Part shown: piece by piece, positions 1 to 9,055 of the stretch
Numbering within the stretch: the first letter of the stretch is position 1
Layout of the letters: each line of letters begins with the position of its first letter
Assembly: GCA_012729815.1 (NCBI GenBank)
Contig: JAAYCJ010000002.1
Location: 1 to 35,122, forward strand
Direction: 5' to 3'
Source of the DNA: Phycisphaerae bacterium
GTDB taxonomy: Bacteria > Planctomycetota > Phycisphaerae > JAAYCJ01
Length of the DNA stretch: 35,122 nucleotides
Made by a program: the position numbers and the translations under genes
The notes under the pieces: generated by a model
The model's database searches: none
Seen by the model: only the letters and a program-made list of their open reading frames with translations
Told to the model about the DNA's origin: nothing

Positions 1-1035
1 CCAGGCTGGTTTGACCACGGACGAAGACTTCTTTTCGCCTCCGACCGGGAGAACCGGAGCAATCTCTTCGGTCTGGACCTGACTTCGGGGGCGATCACGC
101 AGTTGACCGATCTTGACAAGGTTCCCGGAACCGACGAAGCCGTTTTGATGGCCTCCTGCGTCAGCCCCGCTCGGAACGAGGCATATTACCGCCATCAGCA
201 AAGGGTCTTCGCCCTGGACCTTTCCACGCTGAACGCGCGGAAGCTGTGGGAAATACCGCCAGGCTTCATCGGCGACCTCATGCACGTCTCGGCGGATGGG
301 AAGTGTGTTTTGACGAGCATTTTCGAGGACCTGAGCGACCGGATTCGCATCGATTACGACCGCGGGTACGTCGGGTTTGCTGAGACATATGAGGCGCGGC
401 CTTTGAGCCGGATCATCCGGATCGCCGTCGACGGGACGGGCGCGGATGTCGTTCGCGAGGAACACCAGTGGATCAGCCACGTCAACCCGTCACCCACGCA
501 GCCACACCTGGTGAGTTTCTGTCATGAAGGGGCCTGGGTGGGGGTGGACAACCGCATCTGGGGCCTGGACCTGAACACTGGAGAGGTCTGGAAGATTCGG
601 CCGCGACAATCAGACAGGGAACGCATCGGCCACGAGTACTGGTTCCATGACGGTCTTCACGTGGGATACCATGGGACCTGGCCTGACGGCAGATACTGCA
701 TCGGCCATCTCAAGTATGACAACACCGACCACGTCGAGGCGGCCTTTCCACAAGCCACCGGCCACACTCACTCCCACGACGGAAGCCTGATCGTCGGCGA
801 TGGGGGCAAGGACGTTCGTCTCTGGCGGTGGAACGGGCACAGCTACGATGGACCGCGCTGCCTGTGCCGGCATGACGCGAGCCAACACATTCAGAAGCTC
901 CACGTTCATCCTCGCTTCACCTCGGACGGAAAGCAGGTTCTCTACACCAGCAGCGTCAGCGGCTATGGAAACCTCTATGTTGTTGACGTCCCTGATTTCG
1001 ATTCCCTTCCCTTGATCGAGGACAGGAAGCAATGA
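1..1035 (+). CDS. Oligogalacturonate lyase family protein (PL22), 5' partial
   Basis: The reading frame is open from base 1, so the start lies upstream of the window; about 344 residues are visible. The protein is a TolB-like beta-propeller with repeated S-x-D-G blade motifs. Near the C-terminus it has Q-K-L-H-V-H (Gln at residue 298, His at 301 and 303 counted from the window edge). This spacing matches the metal-binding Gln/His/His set known from oligogalacturonate lyases of family PL22. That family cleaves unsaturated or short oligogalacturonides by beta-elimination, usually in the cytoplasm, late in pectin breakdown. A further His-rich motif (GHTHSHDG) may supply the remaining metal ligand. 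The TGA stop overlaps the ATG of the next gene by four bases, suggesting translational coupling. The GH51-like enzyme downstream fits pectin side-chain degradation. Family assignment is fairly sure; activity on a specific oligomer is inference. Confidence 0.8.
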   Translation, partial: PGWFDHGRRLLFASDRENRSNLFGLDLTSGAITQLTDLDKVPGTDEAVLMASCVSPARNEAYYRHQQRVFALDLSTLNARKLWEIPPGFIGDLMHVSADGKCVLTSIFEDLSDRIRIDYDRGYVGFAETYEARPLSRIIRIAVDGTGADVVREEHQWISHVNPSPTQPHLVSFCHEGAWVGVDNRIWGLDLNTGEVWKIRPRQSDRERIGHEYWFHDGLHVGYHGTWPDGRYCIGHLKYDNTDHVEAAFPQATGHTHSHDGSLIVGDGGKDVRLWRWNGHSYDGPRCLCRHDASQHIQKLHVHPRFTSDGKQVLYTSSVSGYGNLYVVDVPDFDSLPLIEDRKQ

Positions 1036-1823
1036 TCCCCACACGACAAGTAGTGCACGGGACACGATTCCCGAGTCAGAGACCTCCGATCAAACGAGCA
1101 TCGCAACCAACCAATGCCAGACTTTGCGGTCGGCCGCGCACCCACGGGTTTACACTGATCGAGTTGCTTGTCGTGGTGGCGATCATCGCGGTGCTGGTGG
1201 CGGTCCTGCTGCCGGCTTTGCAGTCGGCGCGGGACAAGGCCCACGAGGTCGCGTGCCTGTCGAATCTGCGGCAGTGGCATTTCGTGCTGGCGTCGTACGC
1301 CGCCGACTACAACAACCGCCTGCCGCACCGGGTGTGGCATCCGAAGTACAGTTGGTACTGGAATTGGGAGATTCTCTTCCTGGATGAGGGGTACCTGACC
1401 GATGACTTTGAGCTGAATCGCTGCCCCGCGGGCACCGACCCCAATATGCTGACCTACGCCTCCAACGGGTATCTTTTCGGCATCGACCACGACGGTGCAC
1501 ATCCGAATCCCTCGGTGGTTTACGGCGTGCTCAACAGCGTCAGGCTCCCGCCGTGCGACGCGGTCGCGATGGGTGAGCGAGAGCACGTCTTTCGGGATCC
1601 CAGCTACTTCCGCTGCGGCGTGTGGCAGCATACCCAATGCTCGTGGATACACCGGGGGGCCACTGACTTTATCTCCATCGTCCCAGGAACCGGCTCGTGT
1701 AACTTCCTGTTCCTGGATGGTCATGCGGAGTTCCGGGGCAATACCGGGTTTTATAGCCCGGTGTGGGATCCCACGCACGTGGCCACCCATGCCCGCCACT
1801 GGGCGGTGGGCAAATCCAATTGA
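1032..1823 (+). CDS. Type II secretion/type IV pseudopilin-like protein (prepilin N-terminus)
   Basis: This 263-residue protein has a 38-residue basic leader, then a canonical class III prepilin signal [10 protein letters not shown] at about residues 39-48 and a hydrophobic helix. A prepilin peptidase would cut after the Gly; Glu at mature position 5 is present. After the helix comes A-C-L-S-N-L-R-Q, the usual join to the soluble domain of planctomycete pseudopilins, and near the C-terminus F-L-D-G-H-A-E-F, the D-G-H signature of the same family. The leader is longer than usual, but the ATG at 1032 overlaps the lyase stop (ATGA), so coupled initiation is likely. The mature protein should be anchored in the inner membrane with its domain outside. 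Function is not established; a role with secreted glycan-degrading enzymes is inferred from the neighbourhood. Confidence 0.85.
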   Translation: MIPTRQVVHGTRFPSQRPPIKRASQPTNARLCGRPRTHGFTLIELLVVVAIIAVLVAVLLPALQSARDKAHEVACLSNLRQWHFVLASYAADYNNRLPHRVWHPKYSWYWNWEILFLDEGYLTDDFELNRCPAGTDPNMLTYASNGYLFGIDHDGAHPNPSVVYGVLNSVRLPPCDAVAMGEREHVFRDPSYFRCGVWQHTQCSWIHRGATDFISIVPGTGSCNFLFLDGHAEFRGNTGFYSPVWDPTHVATHARHWAVGKSN

Positions 1824-1846
1824 GGACGGCCATCAGGAGGACCTTC

Positions 1847-3448
1847 ATGAGATTCATTAACATCCTGTTACTGCTGATGCTCTGGGCTCCGGCTGTCGCG
1901 GGTGATGTGGTGGCGCGGGTCCGCCTGGACGAAGCGACGCGGTTTGGTTTTCCGGAGCTGATCTTCGGGGCCCAGGAGGAGATCTACGTTCTGCCGTACA
2001 ACAGCGTTGATGGGCTAAAGCGGCTCAAGGAGATGGTGGGTTTGAGGCTGCTGCGGTATCCATGCGGGACGCCTTCGGACTGGCTGGCGTGGGACGCGGT
2101 GGAAGAGGGCTACTGGCCAGCGTTTCCGAAGGCGAGGAAGAAGCTCTATCCGGATGCGTATATCGAGTTGGCCAAGCAATTGGGTCTCGAGCCGCTGATC
2201 ACAGTCAACACCACGCTGTACGGTCCGCATCTGGATGGGATCGTCAACCGGGTCAATCCGACGAAGGTCGAGAGCATTCGTCGCGGGGCTGAGTACGCAG
2301 CCAAATGGGTCCACCACGCCAACGTCGAGAATCGCTCCGGCGTCAGATATTGGGAGATCGGCAACGAGGTGTGGATCTGGCTTCAGGGGGCGGAGTACGC
2401 CAATCACGTCCGCGAGTATTCGCAGGCGATGCGGGAGGCGGACCCGTCGATCAAGCTGATCGCGTGCGGATTGGCGCACGACGCGGAGTTTTCGCCGAAG
2501 TGGCTGAAATTCCCGGATGATCCGAACTGGACAACGCGTACGGTCAACCGCAACACGTTCGACGGCTGGAACGAGGCGCTGCTGTCGCTCCCCGAAGGGA
2601 CGTTCGACTACATCGCCCAGCACGTTTACCTCAATCTGCCCGACATGGAGGCGCTCGAGGGGGGAAAGGACGTGTTCGCTTCGATCCACCGGGCGGAGGT
2701 CTTGAACAACACGATCGCGATGATCAAAAAGCACAACTCGCCGGTGCGGATCGCGATCACCGAGTGGATGGTGAACTTTCACTGGGAGCCCTTCGTCACG
2801 CCGCACCGGATCAAGAAGGGTACGCTGACGACGCAGGAGGCTGAGAAGGTCACGCTGGCCAGTTCGCCAGCCAACCAGTTCATCACGACGCTGCTGGCGG
2901 CTGACTGGATGGGCCGGATGATCGCCAGCGGCTACGTGGACATCGCGGTCGGCCACACCTGGATCAACAGCCTGACACGAAACTGGAACTACGAGGCGCA
3001 GAAGGCGATCAAGCCGCCGCTGCTGGAGCCGGCGGGGGCGGCGATGAAGTTCTGGTCGGATCACCACGGCGGCCAGGTCGTGCCGGTGACCGTCGAAGGC
3101 GGTCCGAGCTACGTCCATGAAGACGAGACGGTGCCGCTGATCTCGGCCTACGCCACCACAGATAGGGACAAGGTGTACCTGGTCCTGATCAACCGCTCAC
3201 CGGATCAGACGCTGGCTGTGAACGCGGCCGATCTGGTGGCCGGCCAGGACGCGGCAACCATCACCGAACACGTCCTGTCCGCTCCAAGCTGGGTCGCGTC
3301 GGTCTGGCCGACGGTCGAGGATTCGGCGCGTTACCCGATCCAGGAGAGCTCACAAGTGCTTGCCACAGATACACTTGGGGACTACCAACTGCTTCCGAGC
3401 CGGTTGGTGTGCCTGGAGGCGAGCCTGACCAAGAGCAGCGGCCAGTAG
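1847..3448 (+). CDS. Secreted GH51-like alpha-L-arabinofuranosidase (clan GH-A)
   Basis: Start chosen at ATG 1847 because CAGGAGG lies six bases upstream and the protein then begins with a signal peptide (residues 1-19, ending A-V-A-G). The 533-residue product has L-R-Y-P-C-G at 69-74, equivalent to the R-(W/Y)-P-G-G signature of GH51. It also has W-E-I-G-N-E with the likely acid/base Glu174 and I-T-E-W with the likely nucleophile Glu306, the arrangement expected for a TIM-barrel glycosidase of clan GH-A. A C-terminal beta-sandwich (about 400-533) matches the usual accessory domain. Such enzymes remove arabinofuranose from arabinan or arabinoxylan. An in-frame upstream start at 1763 would bury the signal peptide. 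It lies 23 bases after the pseudopilin stop, so it is probably in the same operon. GH39 or another GH-A family is the main alternative. Confidence 0.75.
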   Translation: MRFINILLLLMLWAPAVAGDVVARVRLDEATRFGFPELIFGAQEEIYVLPYNSVDGLKRLKEMVGLRLLRYPCGTPSDWLAWDAVEEGYWPAFPKARKKLYPDAYIELAKQLGLEPLITVNTTLYGPHLDGIVNRVNPTKVESIRRGAEYAAKWVHHANVENRSGVRYWEIGNEVWIWLQGAEYANHVREYSQAMREADPSIKLIACGLAHDAEFSPKWLKFPDDPNWTTRTVNRNTFDGWNEALLSLPEGTFDYIAQHVYLNLPDMEALEGGKDVFASIHRAEVLNNTIAMIKKHNSPVRIAITEWMVNFHWEPFVTPHRIKKGTLTTQEAEKVTLASSPANQFITTLLAADWMGRMIASGYVDIAVGHTWINSLTRNWNYEAQKAIKPPLLEPAGAAMKFWSDHHGGQVVPVTVEGGPSYVHEDETVPLISAYATTDRDKVYLVLINRSPDQTLAVNAADLVAGQDAATITEHVLSAPSWVASVWPTVEDSARYPIQESSQVLATDTLGDYQLLPSRLVCLEASLTKSSGQ

Positions 3449-3461
3449 CCACTTTTTTTCC

Positions 3462-3490
3462 TTGACCTCGTGGTCTACCGGTGGTACACT
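3462..3490 (+). promoter_or_regulatory. Sigma70-type promoter of the GntR/LacI-type regulator, leaderless
   Basis: TTGACC (3462-3467) and TACACT (3485-3490) are separated by 17 bases. Transcription would start near 3497, only about three bases before ATG 3500, and no Shine-Dalgarno sequence precedes that ATG. The message is therefore probably leaderless. Confidence 0.6.
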
Positions 3491-3503
3491 GCTGGTACTA
3501 TGG
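3471..3503 (+). repeat. Three 11-bp phased TGGT repeats, putative operator
   Basis: TGGTCTACCGG, TGGTACACTGC and TGGTACTATGG stand at 3471, 3482 and 3493, an exact 11-base period of about one helical turn. They cover the spacer, the -10 element and the start codon of the regulator gene. Within them TACC-GGT-GGTA (3476-3486) is also an inverted repeat. They are a candidate autoregulatory operator; binding is inferred. Confidence 0.5.
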
Positions 3504-4633
3504 TAGATAGCAGTCTCGATGTAGAGCAGATGGTGGTGGATCGGGTGGCGCAGCGGCTTCGGGCGGACATCGCCCGATGGGGCCGGACGCCGCGGGCCAA
3601 GCTTCCGCACGAGCGTCTTCTGGCGGAGCGGTACGGGGCGAGTCGGGGGTCAATCCGGGCGGTTCTGGATCGTCTGCGGGAGGAGCGGCTGATCGAGACG
3701 GTGCCGCGGAAAGGGACGTTCATCGCGGGCGGAGGCGTCGCGGTCGGCGACGTGCTGCTGGTCTGTCGCAATCCGTACCACCCCTACCAGATGATGTGCG
3801 CCGGGGTTATCTCTTCACTGCTCAACGAGAGTCAACGTGCGGCGCGGCTCGTGGTATCGGCCGATCCCTTAGCCGAGTGGACCGCCCTGACCCAAGGTGG
3901 TCGGGAGATCAGCGGGGCTGTGATCATCGGAGCGTATCCCCGGCCGCTCATGGAGCGACTGGCGGCGGGCAGCGCCGTGCCGATCATTTGTACGGGCGAC
4001 ATGGACGAGCAGATCCGCAGCGAACCGGTCTGCGATACGGTGCTGCCGGACAATGAGGCGGTGACCGCGCGGGCCACGGGCCACCTGATCCGGCAGGGGC
4101 ATCGGCGGATCGCCTTCGCCAACTGGGGGATCAGTCAGGCCTACGGGCGAAGCCAGCTTCGCGGCTACAGCGAGGGGCTGGCCGCTCACGGGATCGCGTA
4201 CGATCCGGCGTTGGTGGTCGATCTGCCTTTCGTCGAACCACACGCGCTGTCGAGGCCGGGATTGGAACCGGCGCCGCTGGGTCCGGTGCGGGAGCAGATG
4301 GACGATTGGTTTCGAGGATCCAACCCCCCTACCGCGCTGGTGCACTGCGCGGCCACGGAGATTCAGATCCGCGACATGCTGCGGTCGTACTTCCACGAGC
4401 AATTCCGGCCGGAGGCGGTGATCGCGGTGCTGTATCTGGAGCAACTCCACACCGGCTACACCGGGCTGGGGACGGCAACGGCATTCTGCCCGCGCTACGA
4501 AGATGTCGCCCGGCGCGGATTGGAGCTGCTGTTCCGCGAGCGCAGGGACGGTGAGACGCCACGGCGCGAGATTATCAGCCAAGTGTATTTCTGCCGGCGG
4601 ACGGACGGCGTGTGGCAGGAAGAGCGAGGATGA
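3500..4633 (+). CDS. GntR-type winged-helix regulator with LacI-like sugar-binding domain
   Basis: The 377-residue protein begins with a winged helix-turn-helix. The recognition region is [13 protein letters not shown] at 41-53, followed by the wing V-P-R-K-G-T-F-I at 68-75. The rest (about 83-377) looks like a periplasmic-binding-protein fold as in LacI and AraR, with the phrase [11 protein letters not shown] typical of that fold. AraR-like regulators bind a sugar and release DNA. ATG 3500 was preferred over GTG 3470 because the promoter -10 element lies between them and would start RNA at about 3497. Its own start region carries phased repeats, so autoregulation is likely. The stop overlaps the start of the next pseudopilin gene (ATGA). 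The likely effector is a sugar released by the neighbouring enzymes; its identity cannot be read from sequence. Confidence 0.8.
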   Translation: MVDSSLDVEQMVVDRVAQRLRADIARWGRTPRAKLPHERLLAERYGASRGSIRAVLDRLREERLIETVPRKGTFIAGGGVAVGDVLLVCRNPYHPYQMMCAGVISSLLNESQRAARLVVSADPLAEWTALTQGGREISGAVIIGAYPRPLMERLAAGSAVPIICTGDMDEQIRSEPVCDTVLPDNEAVTARATGHLIRQGHRRIAFANWGISQAYGRSQLRGYSEGLAAHGIAYDPALVVDLPFVEPHALSRPGLEPAPLGPVREQMDDWFRGSNPPTALVHCAATEIQIRDMLRSYFHEQFRPEAVIAVLYLEQLHTGYTGLGTATAFCPRYEDVARRGLELLFRERRDGETPRREIISQVYFCRRTDGVWQEERG

Positions 4634-5388
4634 GGGCTATGCGACGTAGAGCGACGGATCGTCGGAAGTCATTACCCGGCAAGTGCGGTTCGGCCGGTGG
4701 TTTCACCCTGATCGAGCTATTGGTTGTGGTGGCCATTATCGCCGTGCTGGTGGCCATGCTCCTGCCGGCGTTGCAGAACGCCCGGGTCAAGAGCAGGCAG
4801 CTCGTGTGCATCGCCCGGCTGGCCCAGATCGGCAGGGGCACTTCGATGTACCTGAGCGACCACAACGACGTTTTTCCGCTTCTGACCAGCACAACGGAGT
4901 CGTTTATCCGCGGCTTGAATCCGTACATCAAGTTTTCCGACAGTCCGTACGACTACTGGGTCAACGGCATAAGCCCGCAGCACTACGATCCGAGCCCGCG
5001 GTGGTCGTGCCCGGAGTCGCCGGACTCGGGCGCGCCGCATGGACGGCCGTATACGCCGAATGCCGGGTTCGTCTTCGGGCGGCTGAGCACGAATCCCTAC
5101 GACGGGATGTGGGGCGGGTTCGGCCGGATGCGGCTGAGCGAGATCGCCGATCCATCGGTAGGGATCTGGATGTCCGAGGCGGGTCAGTGGCACAGCGGTA
5201 CCGCCTACAACTGGTATTGGCGGCCTTTCGTGTTCGGGCCGATCTGGGGCTCGGTTGGAGCGGGATGGGCTTACGTTCGATTCGAGTACCATCGGGGGCA
5301 GGCCAACGCGCTGCATGTGGATGGCCATGCGGCCGGCTATACGTACGAGCAGATGATGGACAGGAATCTGTGGTTGGTCCGGCCATGA
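4630..5388 (+). CDS. Type II secretion/type IV pseudopilin-like protein (H-x9-DGH)
   Basis: ATG 4630 overlaps the regulator stop codon (ATGA) and gives a 252-residue protein; ATG 4639 and GTG 4612 are in the same frame. A basic leader is followed by [10 protein letters not shown] and a hydrophobic helix ending L-L-P-A-L-Q. The region after the helix ([11 protein letters not shown]) is a drifted form of the usual C-x-S-N-L-R-Q. At the C-terminus, [15 protein letters not shown] is a clear H-x9-D-G-H motif, the signature of the planctomycete pseudopilin family. Two Trp/Tyr-rich stretches suggest a carbohydrate- or protein-binding surface, which is speculative. Coupling to a regulator gene rather than to secretion genes is unusual. 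No other pilus or type II secretion component is in the window. Confidence 0.85.
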   Translation: MRAMRRRATDRRKSLPGKCGSAGGFTLIELLVVVAIIAVLVAMLLPALQNARVKSRQLVCIARLAQIGRGTSMYLSDHNDVFPLLTSTTESFIRGLNPYIKFSDSPYDYWVNGISPQHYDPSPRWSCPESPDSGAPHGRPYTPNAGFVFGRLSTNPYDGMWGGFGRMRLSEIADPSVGIWMSEAGQWHSGTAYNWYWRPFVFGPIWGSVGAGWAYVRFEYHRGQANALHVDGHAAGYTYEQMMDRNLWLVRP

Positions 5389-5450
5389 AGCGGAGCCGCA
5401 GCGAGTCGTGACCGCCCTACCGGACCCTATCCCTCAGACAGGAGATGAAG

Positions 5451-7946
5451 ATGGAGAATCGTGTTGTCGCGCTTGTGGTTCTGGCGGTCGCACTGGGCCA
5501 TTGCGGAGCTTTGGCGGATCAGAAGGTTGAGACCTTCGATCGGTTTGATATCGGCCAGTCGTGGTTGCCCGGATCCACCGTCGACGGCTGGGGCAATCTG
5601 GAGACTGAGCCTTTCGGGACGGCCGGAATCGTGGCGGTGGACGCGGAAGGCGGCAAGGCGTTGCGATTGTCTGACAGCACGGGTCGCGTCGTGAGGGCGG
5701 AGTGGAACGCGGCGTTCAACCACCAGAGCATGCCCCACCAGTTCCTTCGGGCGGACATCCGGTTTGCCGCGGAAGCGGCGGAGATGGACAACGTACGGGC
5801 GACATTGCACTACCAGAGCCAGAACGTCTGGTGGCCGGAGGGGGGGGTGTCGTTGAGCGTCGCTTACGGCGCGCCCTCGGCCACGTTCACCGTCAAACAG
5901 GGGGACAAGCAGTACGTATCAGTGGATATCCCCGGCGGCAAGCGGCTGTGGTTTGACACGTGGTATACGGTCGAGATGGAGTTCGATTTCGGGGAGCTGC
6001 AGGCGCGGGCCCGGCTGGCTCCACGGGACGAGGCGAGTTGGCCGTGGACGGAGTGGCAGAAGATCGCCAGTCAGATACCCGCGTCGGTGCGGGTCGAAGC
6101 CAACGGCCTTGCCGAGTTCGACAATTTGGTTTTGGGCGACGAGGCTGCGGACGGACCGACGGCGACCCAGCCGACGGAGCAGGGCTTTCGTCCGGTGCCG
6201 GCCCATTCGGTTGACGCAGCGGAAGGCGTGTCGATCCACCGTGTCTCACCGCATTTCAAGGTTTACCCCGACGACCGGATCGAGGCGATGGAAACGCCGC
6301 TGCCGGTGGTGGAACTGTGCCGCGGCGAGTACGAGCCGTTCCAGATTGTACTCCAAGCGGATCGGAACCTCGCGAAGGTCCAGGTCGCGTTCGGCGACCT
6401 GCCGGCGGGCGTGACCGCCACATCTCAGCCGCAGGGCCTGGTAAACATCAAGAAGAGCCCGGTCCGGACGGGACCGACGCCGGACCCTCTGCTGAACGAG
6501 CCGGCGATGGACATACCGGCGGGTGAGAACCGGGCGTTCTGGATCACCGTGCGGGCCGATCGCGAGGCGGCGGCGGGCGAATTCGCAGTCCCGGTGACAG
6601 TCACGGCGGACGGCCGAGAGATCGGGCGGTTCATTCAGCCCGTCCGCATCTACGATTTTCCCATGCCGAAAATGCCGCACCTGGCATGCATCGTGGAGTT
6701 CCGGCCGTGGAACGACAACGAGGCGTACAAGGGTCTGTTCGGCTGGCCGATCGAGCGTCAGTACGCCCTGTATCGGCGGTACTATCGGTGGTACGCGGAT
6801 CGGCGACTGCAGCCGGGCAGCCTGTTCCCGTGGTTTTCGGTAACGCAGGACGATCAAGGCAACTGGGGGGTCGCGCACCCGGAGTGGATCGAACAGACGT
6901 ATCCGCGGTACTGGGAGGAGTTTCCCGGGGCGTTTCAGGTGGCGTGGGTGCGCAACCTGATGATCGGGCACGGATCGAGCTATACGCCGGTCGCAGAAGC
7001 CAAGAACGTCGAGGAGATACGCCAGACGTGGCGGCTGTTTCTTGCGATGCACCGCGACCACGGCTGGCCGATCGATCGGTACATGTGGTATCTTGGCGAC
7101 GAGCCGCTGAATCCGGGAATCGACCAGAAGCGAGATCAGAACGTGCCGATCCTCAACGACTGGGTGGCTGCGGTCCGTCCGGAGCTTGGCAGTATTCCCG
7201 TCTTCGCCAGCGCGTGGCCGTTCGATCGGGATCTGCTGCCGTCGATCGACATCTGGTCGATGCTGCCCTACGGCGACCCGCAGTCGAACATCGAGCGGAT
7301 GCCGCTGAAGGAGGCCAGAGCGTACGGCAAGGCGGTGGGACTGACGCTGGACGGCAGCACGAACCTGGTGATGGACCGCGAGGCGATCAACTACCGGCTT
7401 AACCCTTGGCACGGGTGGTACGCTGGAGTGCCGATGATCGAGTACTGGAACAACATGTGGTGGCAGATGACGCCGTGGGACCCGGCGGCGGACTGGTTCA
7501 GCCCGGAGTGGATTTTTCCCGGCGACGGCAATCTGAACTATCCGCCGCCGAGCGAGGATCAGGTAATCACGAGCATTCGGGCGGAGCTGTTGCGGGAGGG
7601 CATGGAGGATTACGAGTACCTCTGGCTGCTGCGTCACGCGGCGTACACGATTCGGACGGGCGGGCATGGGCCGAATGAAAATGAGTTACTTCGGCGAATT
7701 GATATGCTGTTGTACGACGCGCAGCAGTGGGTGGCCCGGGGGACGGTCAGGCGCGCGGAGAGCGACTATATCCTTCTGGCGTGTAACCTCCAAGTGGACC
7801 GGTTGCCATGGCTGGCGTACAAGCTGGATCGTCTGCGGCGGGCGATGGCCCGGACGCTGGAGGAGGCATATCGCAAAGGGTACGTGAAGGATGAGGCAAT
7901 CGACACAGGACACGCTCCGCCGAACCGCTGGTTCGCTTATGAATAA
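5451..7946 (+). CDS. Large secreted DUF4091/GH123-like glycoside hydrolase
   Basis: ATG 5451 has GGAG six bases upstream; ATG 5445 touches the same GGAG and is less likely. The protein has 831 residues. Residues 1-24 are a signal peptide ending A-L-A-D. Residues about 25-225 form a beta-rich domain that looks like a laminin-G/concanavalin-type sugar-binding module. The rest matches DUF4091, related to GH123. The motif M-W-Y-L-G-D-E-P puts the acidic pair at Asp550-Glu551, corresponding to the Asp-Glu pair used by GH123 beta-N-acetylgalactosaminidases in substrate-assisted catalysis. The C-terminus keeps the D-Y-E-Y-L-W-L-L motif common in DUF4091. The substrate is unknown; N-acetylgalactosamine-containing glycans are possible by family only. 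A 56-base gap separates it from the pseudopilin gene, so co-transcription is likely. It is the last gene before a 279-base gap. Confidence 0.75.
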   Translation: MENRVVALVVLAVALGHCGALADQKVETFDRFDIGQSWLPGSTVDGWGNLETEPFGTAGIVAVDAEGGKALRLSDSTGRVVRAEWNAAFNHQSMPHQFLRADIRFAAEAAEMDNVRATLHYQSQNVWWPEGGVSLSVAYGAPSATFTVKQGDKQYVSVDIPGGKRLWFDTWYTVEMEFDFGELQARARLAPRDEASWPWTEWQKIASQIPASVRVEANGLAEFDNLVLGDEAADGPTATQPTEQGFRPVPAHSVDAAEGVSIHRVSPHFKVYPDDRIEAMETPLPVVELCRGEYEPFQIVLQADRNLAKVQVAFGDLPAGVTATSQPQGLVNIKKSPVRTGPTPDPLLNEPAMDIPAGENRAFWITVRADREAAAGEFAVPVTVTADGREIGRFIQPVRIYDFPMPKMPHLACIVEFRPWNDNEAYKGLFGWPIERQYALYRRYYRWYADRRLQPGSLFPWFSVTQDDQGNWGVAHPEWIEQTYPRYWEEFPGAFQVAWVRNLMIGHGSSYTPVAEAKNVEEIRQTWRLFLAMHRDHGWPIDRYMWYLGDEPLNPGIDQKRDQNVPILNDWVAAVRPELGSIPVFASAWPFDRDLLPSIDIWSMLPYGDPQSNIERMPLKEARAYGKAVGLTLDGSTNLVMDREAINYRLNPWHGWYAGVPMIEYWNNMWWQMTPWDPAADWFSPEWIFPGDGNLNYPPPSEDQVITSIRAELLREGMEDYEYLWLLRHAAYTIRTGGHGPNENELLRRIDMLLYDAQQWVARGTVRRAESDYILLACNLQVDRLPWLAYKLDRLRRAMARTLEEAYRKGYVKDEAIDTGHAPPNRWFAYE

Positions 7947-8162
7947 TATCTCCACACGGGTCCGTCTGGGGCCTTCCGAAACCAGGTGTTTGACCGATCC
8001 AGCGGTGCATTGAGCTCCCTAAGACGCTGAGTCTGGCGGCGGACAGCAGCCGCCCGGAGCGAAGCCACACGGAAGCCAACACCTCTCGATCGTCCTAACC
8101 CCAAGTCTGTGGGGCACTTATGGTTAAGGGGAATTCTTATGGCGTAGTCTGACAAGCAGGTG

Positions 8163-8168
8163 TATAAT
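8163..8168 (+). promoter_or_regulatory. Candidate -10 element of the third pseudopilin gene
   Basis: A perfect TATAAT lies 58 bases before ATG 8226. No good -35 box is seen at 16-18 bases (TGGCGT at best). The rest of the 279-base gap (7947-8225) holds only a short CCCCA/TGGGG hairpin at 8099-8114 and no gene. Confidence 0.35.
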
Positions 8169-8225
8169 GTGCTCTGCAACAGCTCCTCTGTTGGGGTCTT
8201 CCCGGTGGGCGGAGGAGGAAGCGCC

Positions 8226-8915
8226 ATGTCGTGCAGACGGTCGCTGGCGTTGCTGGAAGTCGTGGTGGGGGTTGCGATTGTCGCCCTTCTGATGGTGATC
8301 CTGCTGCCCGCGCTGAGCCGCGCGAGGGCTGCGGCGGGCGAGACGGTGTGCCGGTCGAACCTCAGGCAGTTGGCCCTGGCGATCGTGCTGTACGCCAGGG
8401 ACGCCGACGGCTGGCTCGTGCCCTTCAACGACGGCTACGGGTATTACCACTTCTACGCGAATCTGCTGGCGGATAGCGTGTACGTGCCGACGGCGAATTG
8501 GACGAACGAGGCGTGGGGCGACGCGGCCGACGGGATCTGGCGCTGTTCGGCGGTGAACGATTCGCAGGTCGGCTGGGGCGGAGGTTATGGGGTCAATGGA
8601 GGGAGTAGCGACGGGCATCTGGTCGGCTGGGGACAAAGCCGGTCGTTGGACGCGATCGTTCGCCCCGCGCATTTGTGGATGATCGGCGACGCCGAAGGCC
8701 ATCAGTTCGATCCAGAACATCAAAAGACCTGGCCTTTCGTGAGATGTCCGGCCTGCTTCGCCGATGATAGCAGCCCGTCGGCTGATTACCAGTTCGCCGC
8801 CGGCCGACATGATGGCGCCGCCAACGTGGCGTTTGCCGACGCCCACGTCTCCGAGACGGCCTATGCCGATCTGGCGGACAACCGCGGAGACGTTTTCGGG
8901 CATTACGGGCTGTGA
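8226..8915 (+). CDS. Pseudopilin-like protein with degenerate prepilin signal
   Basis: ATG 8226 follows GGAGGAGG at seven bases, a strong ribosome binding site. The 229-residue product starts with a short basic leader and S-L-A-L-L-E-V-V-V then a hydrophobic helix ending L-L-P-A-L. Alignment on the conserved Glu puts Ser where prepilin peptidase normally needs Gly and Leu where Phe is usual. Processing may therefore be poor or absent, although Glu5 is kept. V-C-R-S-N-L-R-Q follows, and the C-terminus has G-R-H-D-G-A-A-N-V-A-F-A-D-A-H, an H-x9-D-A-H variant of the family motif. The domain between has several Trp and Gly residues. It is a stand-alone transcription unit with its own -10 element. 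Function is unknown; membership of the pseudopilin family is clear from order of motifs. Confidence 0.75.
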   Translation: MSCRRSLALLEVVVGVAIVALLMVILLPALSRARAAAGETVCRSNLRQLALAIVLYARDADGWLVPFNDGYGYYHFYANLLADSVYVPTANWTNEAWGDAADGIWRCSAVNDSQVGWGGGYGVNGGSSDGHLVGWGQSRSLDAIVRPAHLWMIGDAEGHQFDPEHQKTWPFVRCPACFADDSSPSADYQFAAGRHDGAANVAFADAHVSETAYADLADNRGDVFGHYGL

Positions 8916-8980
8916 AAGCGAACGATCGTCGGCGATCCTGCCGGTTGCGGTCGTACAGCCGGAGCGGCGATCCTGCATGC

Positions 8981-9008
8981 TTGCCTGACGCTCATCAGGA
9001 GATATAAT
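8981..9008 (+). promoter_or_regulatory. Sigma70-type promoter of the membrane/pseudopilin-domain gene
   Basis: TTGCCT (8981-8986) and TATAAT (9003-9008) are 16 bases apart. The predicted start near 9015 leaves a leader of about 40 bases before ATG 9056. Confidence 0.6.
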
Positions 9009-9055
9009 CGCCGTAGTTGCAGGCCCATCCACCTGCTGGGACAGGAGTGCAGCCG

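Noticed and set aside
1763-1846. Longer start for the GH51-like enzyme
   Set aside because: It overlaps the pseudopilin gene, has no ribosome site, and would place the signal peptide 28 residues inside the protein.
3441-3460. Intrinsic terminator after the GH51-like gene (GGC-CAGTA-GCC followed by seven T)
   Set aside because: The stem is only three pairs; stability is too low to call.
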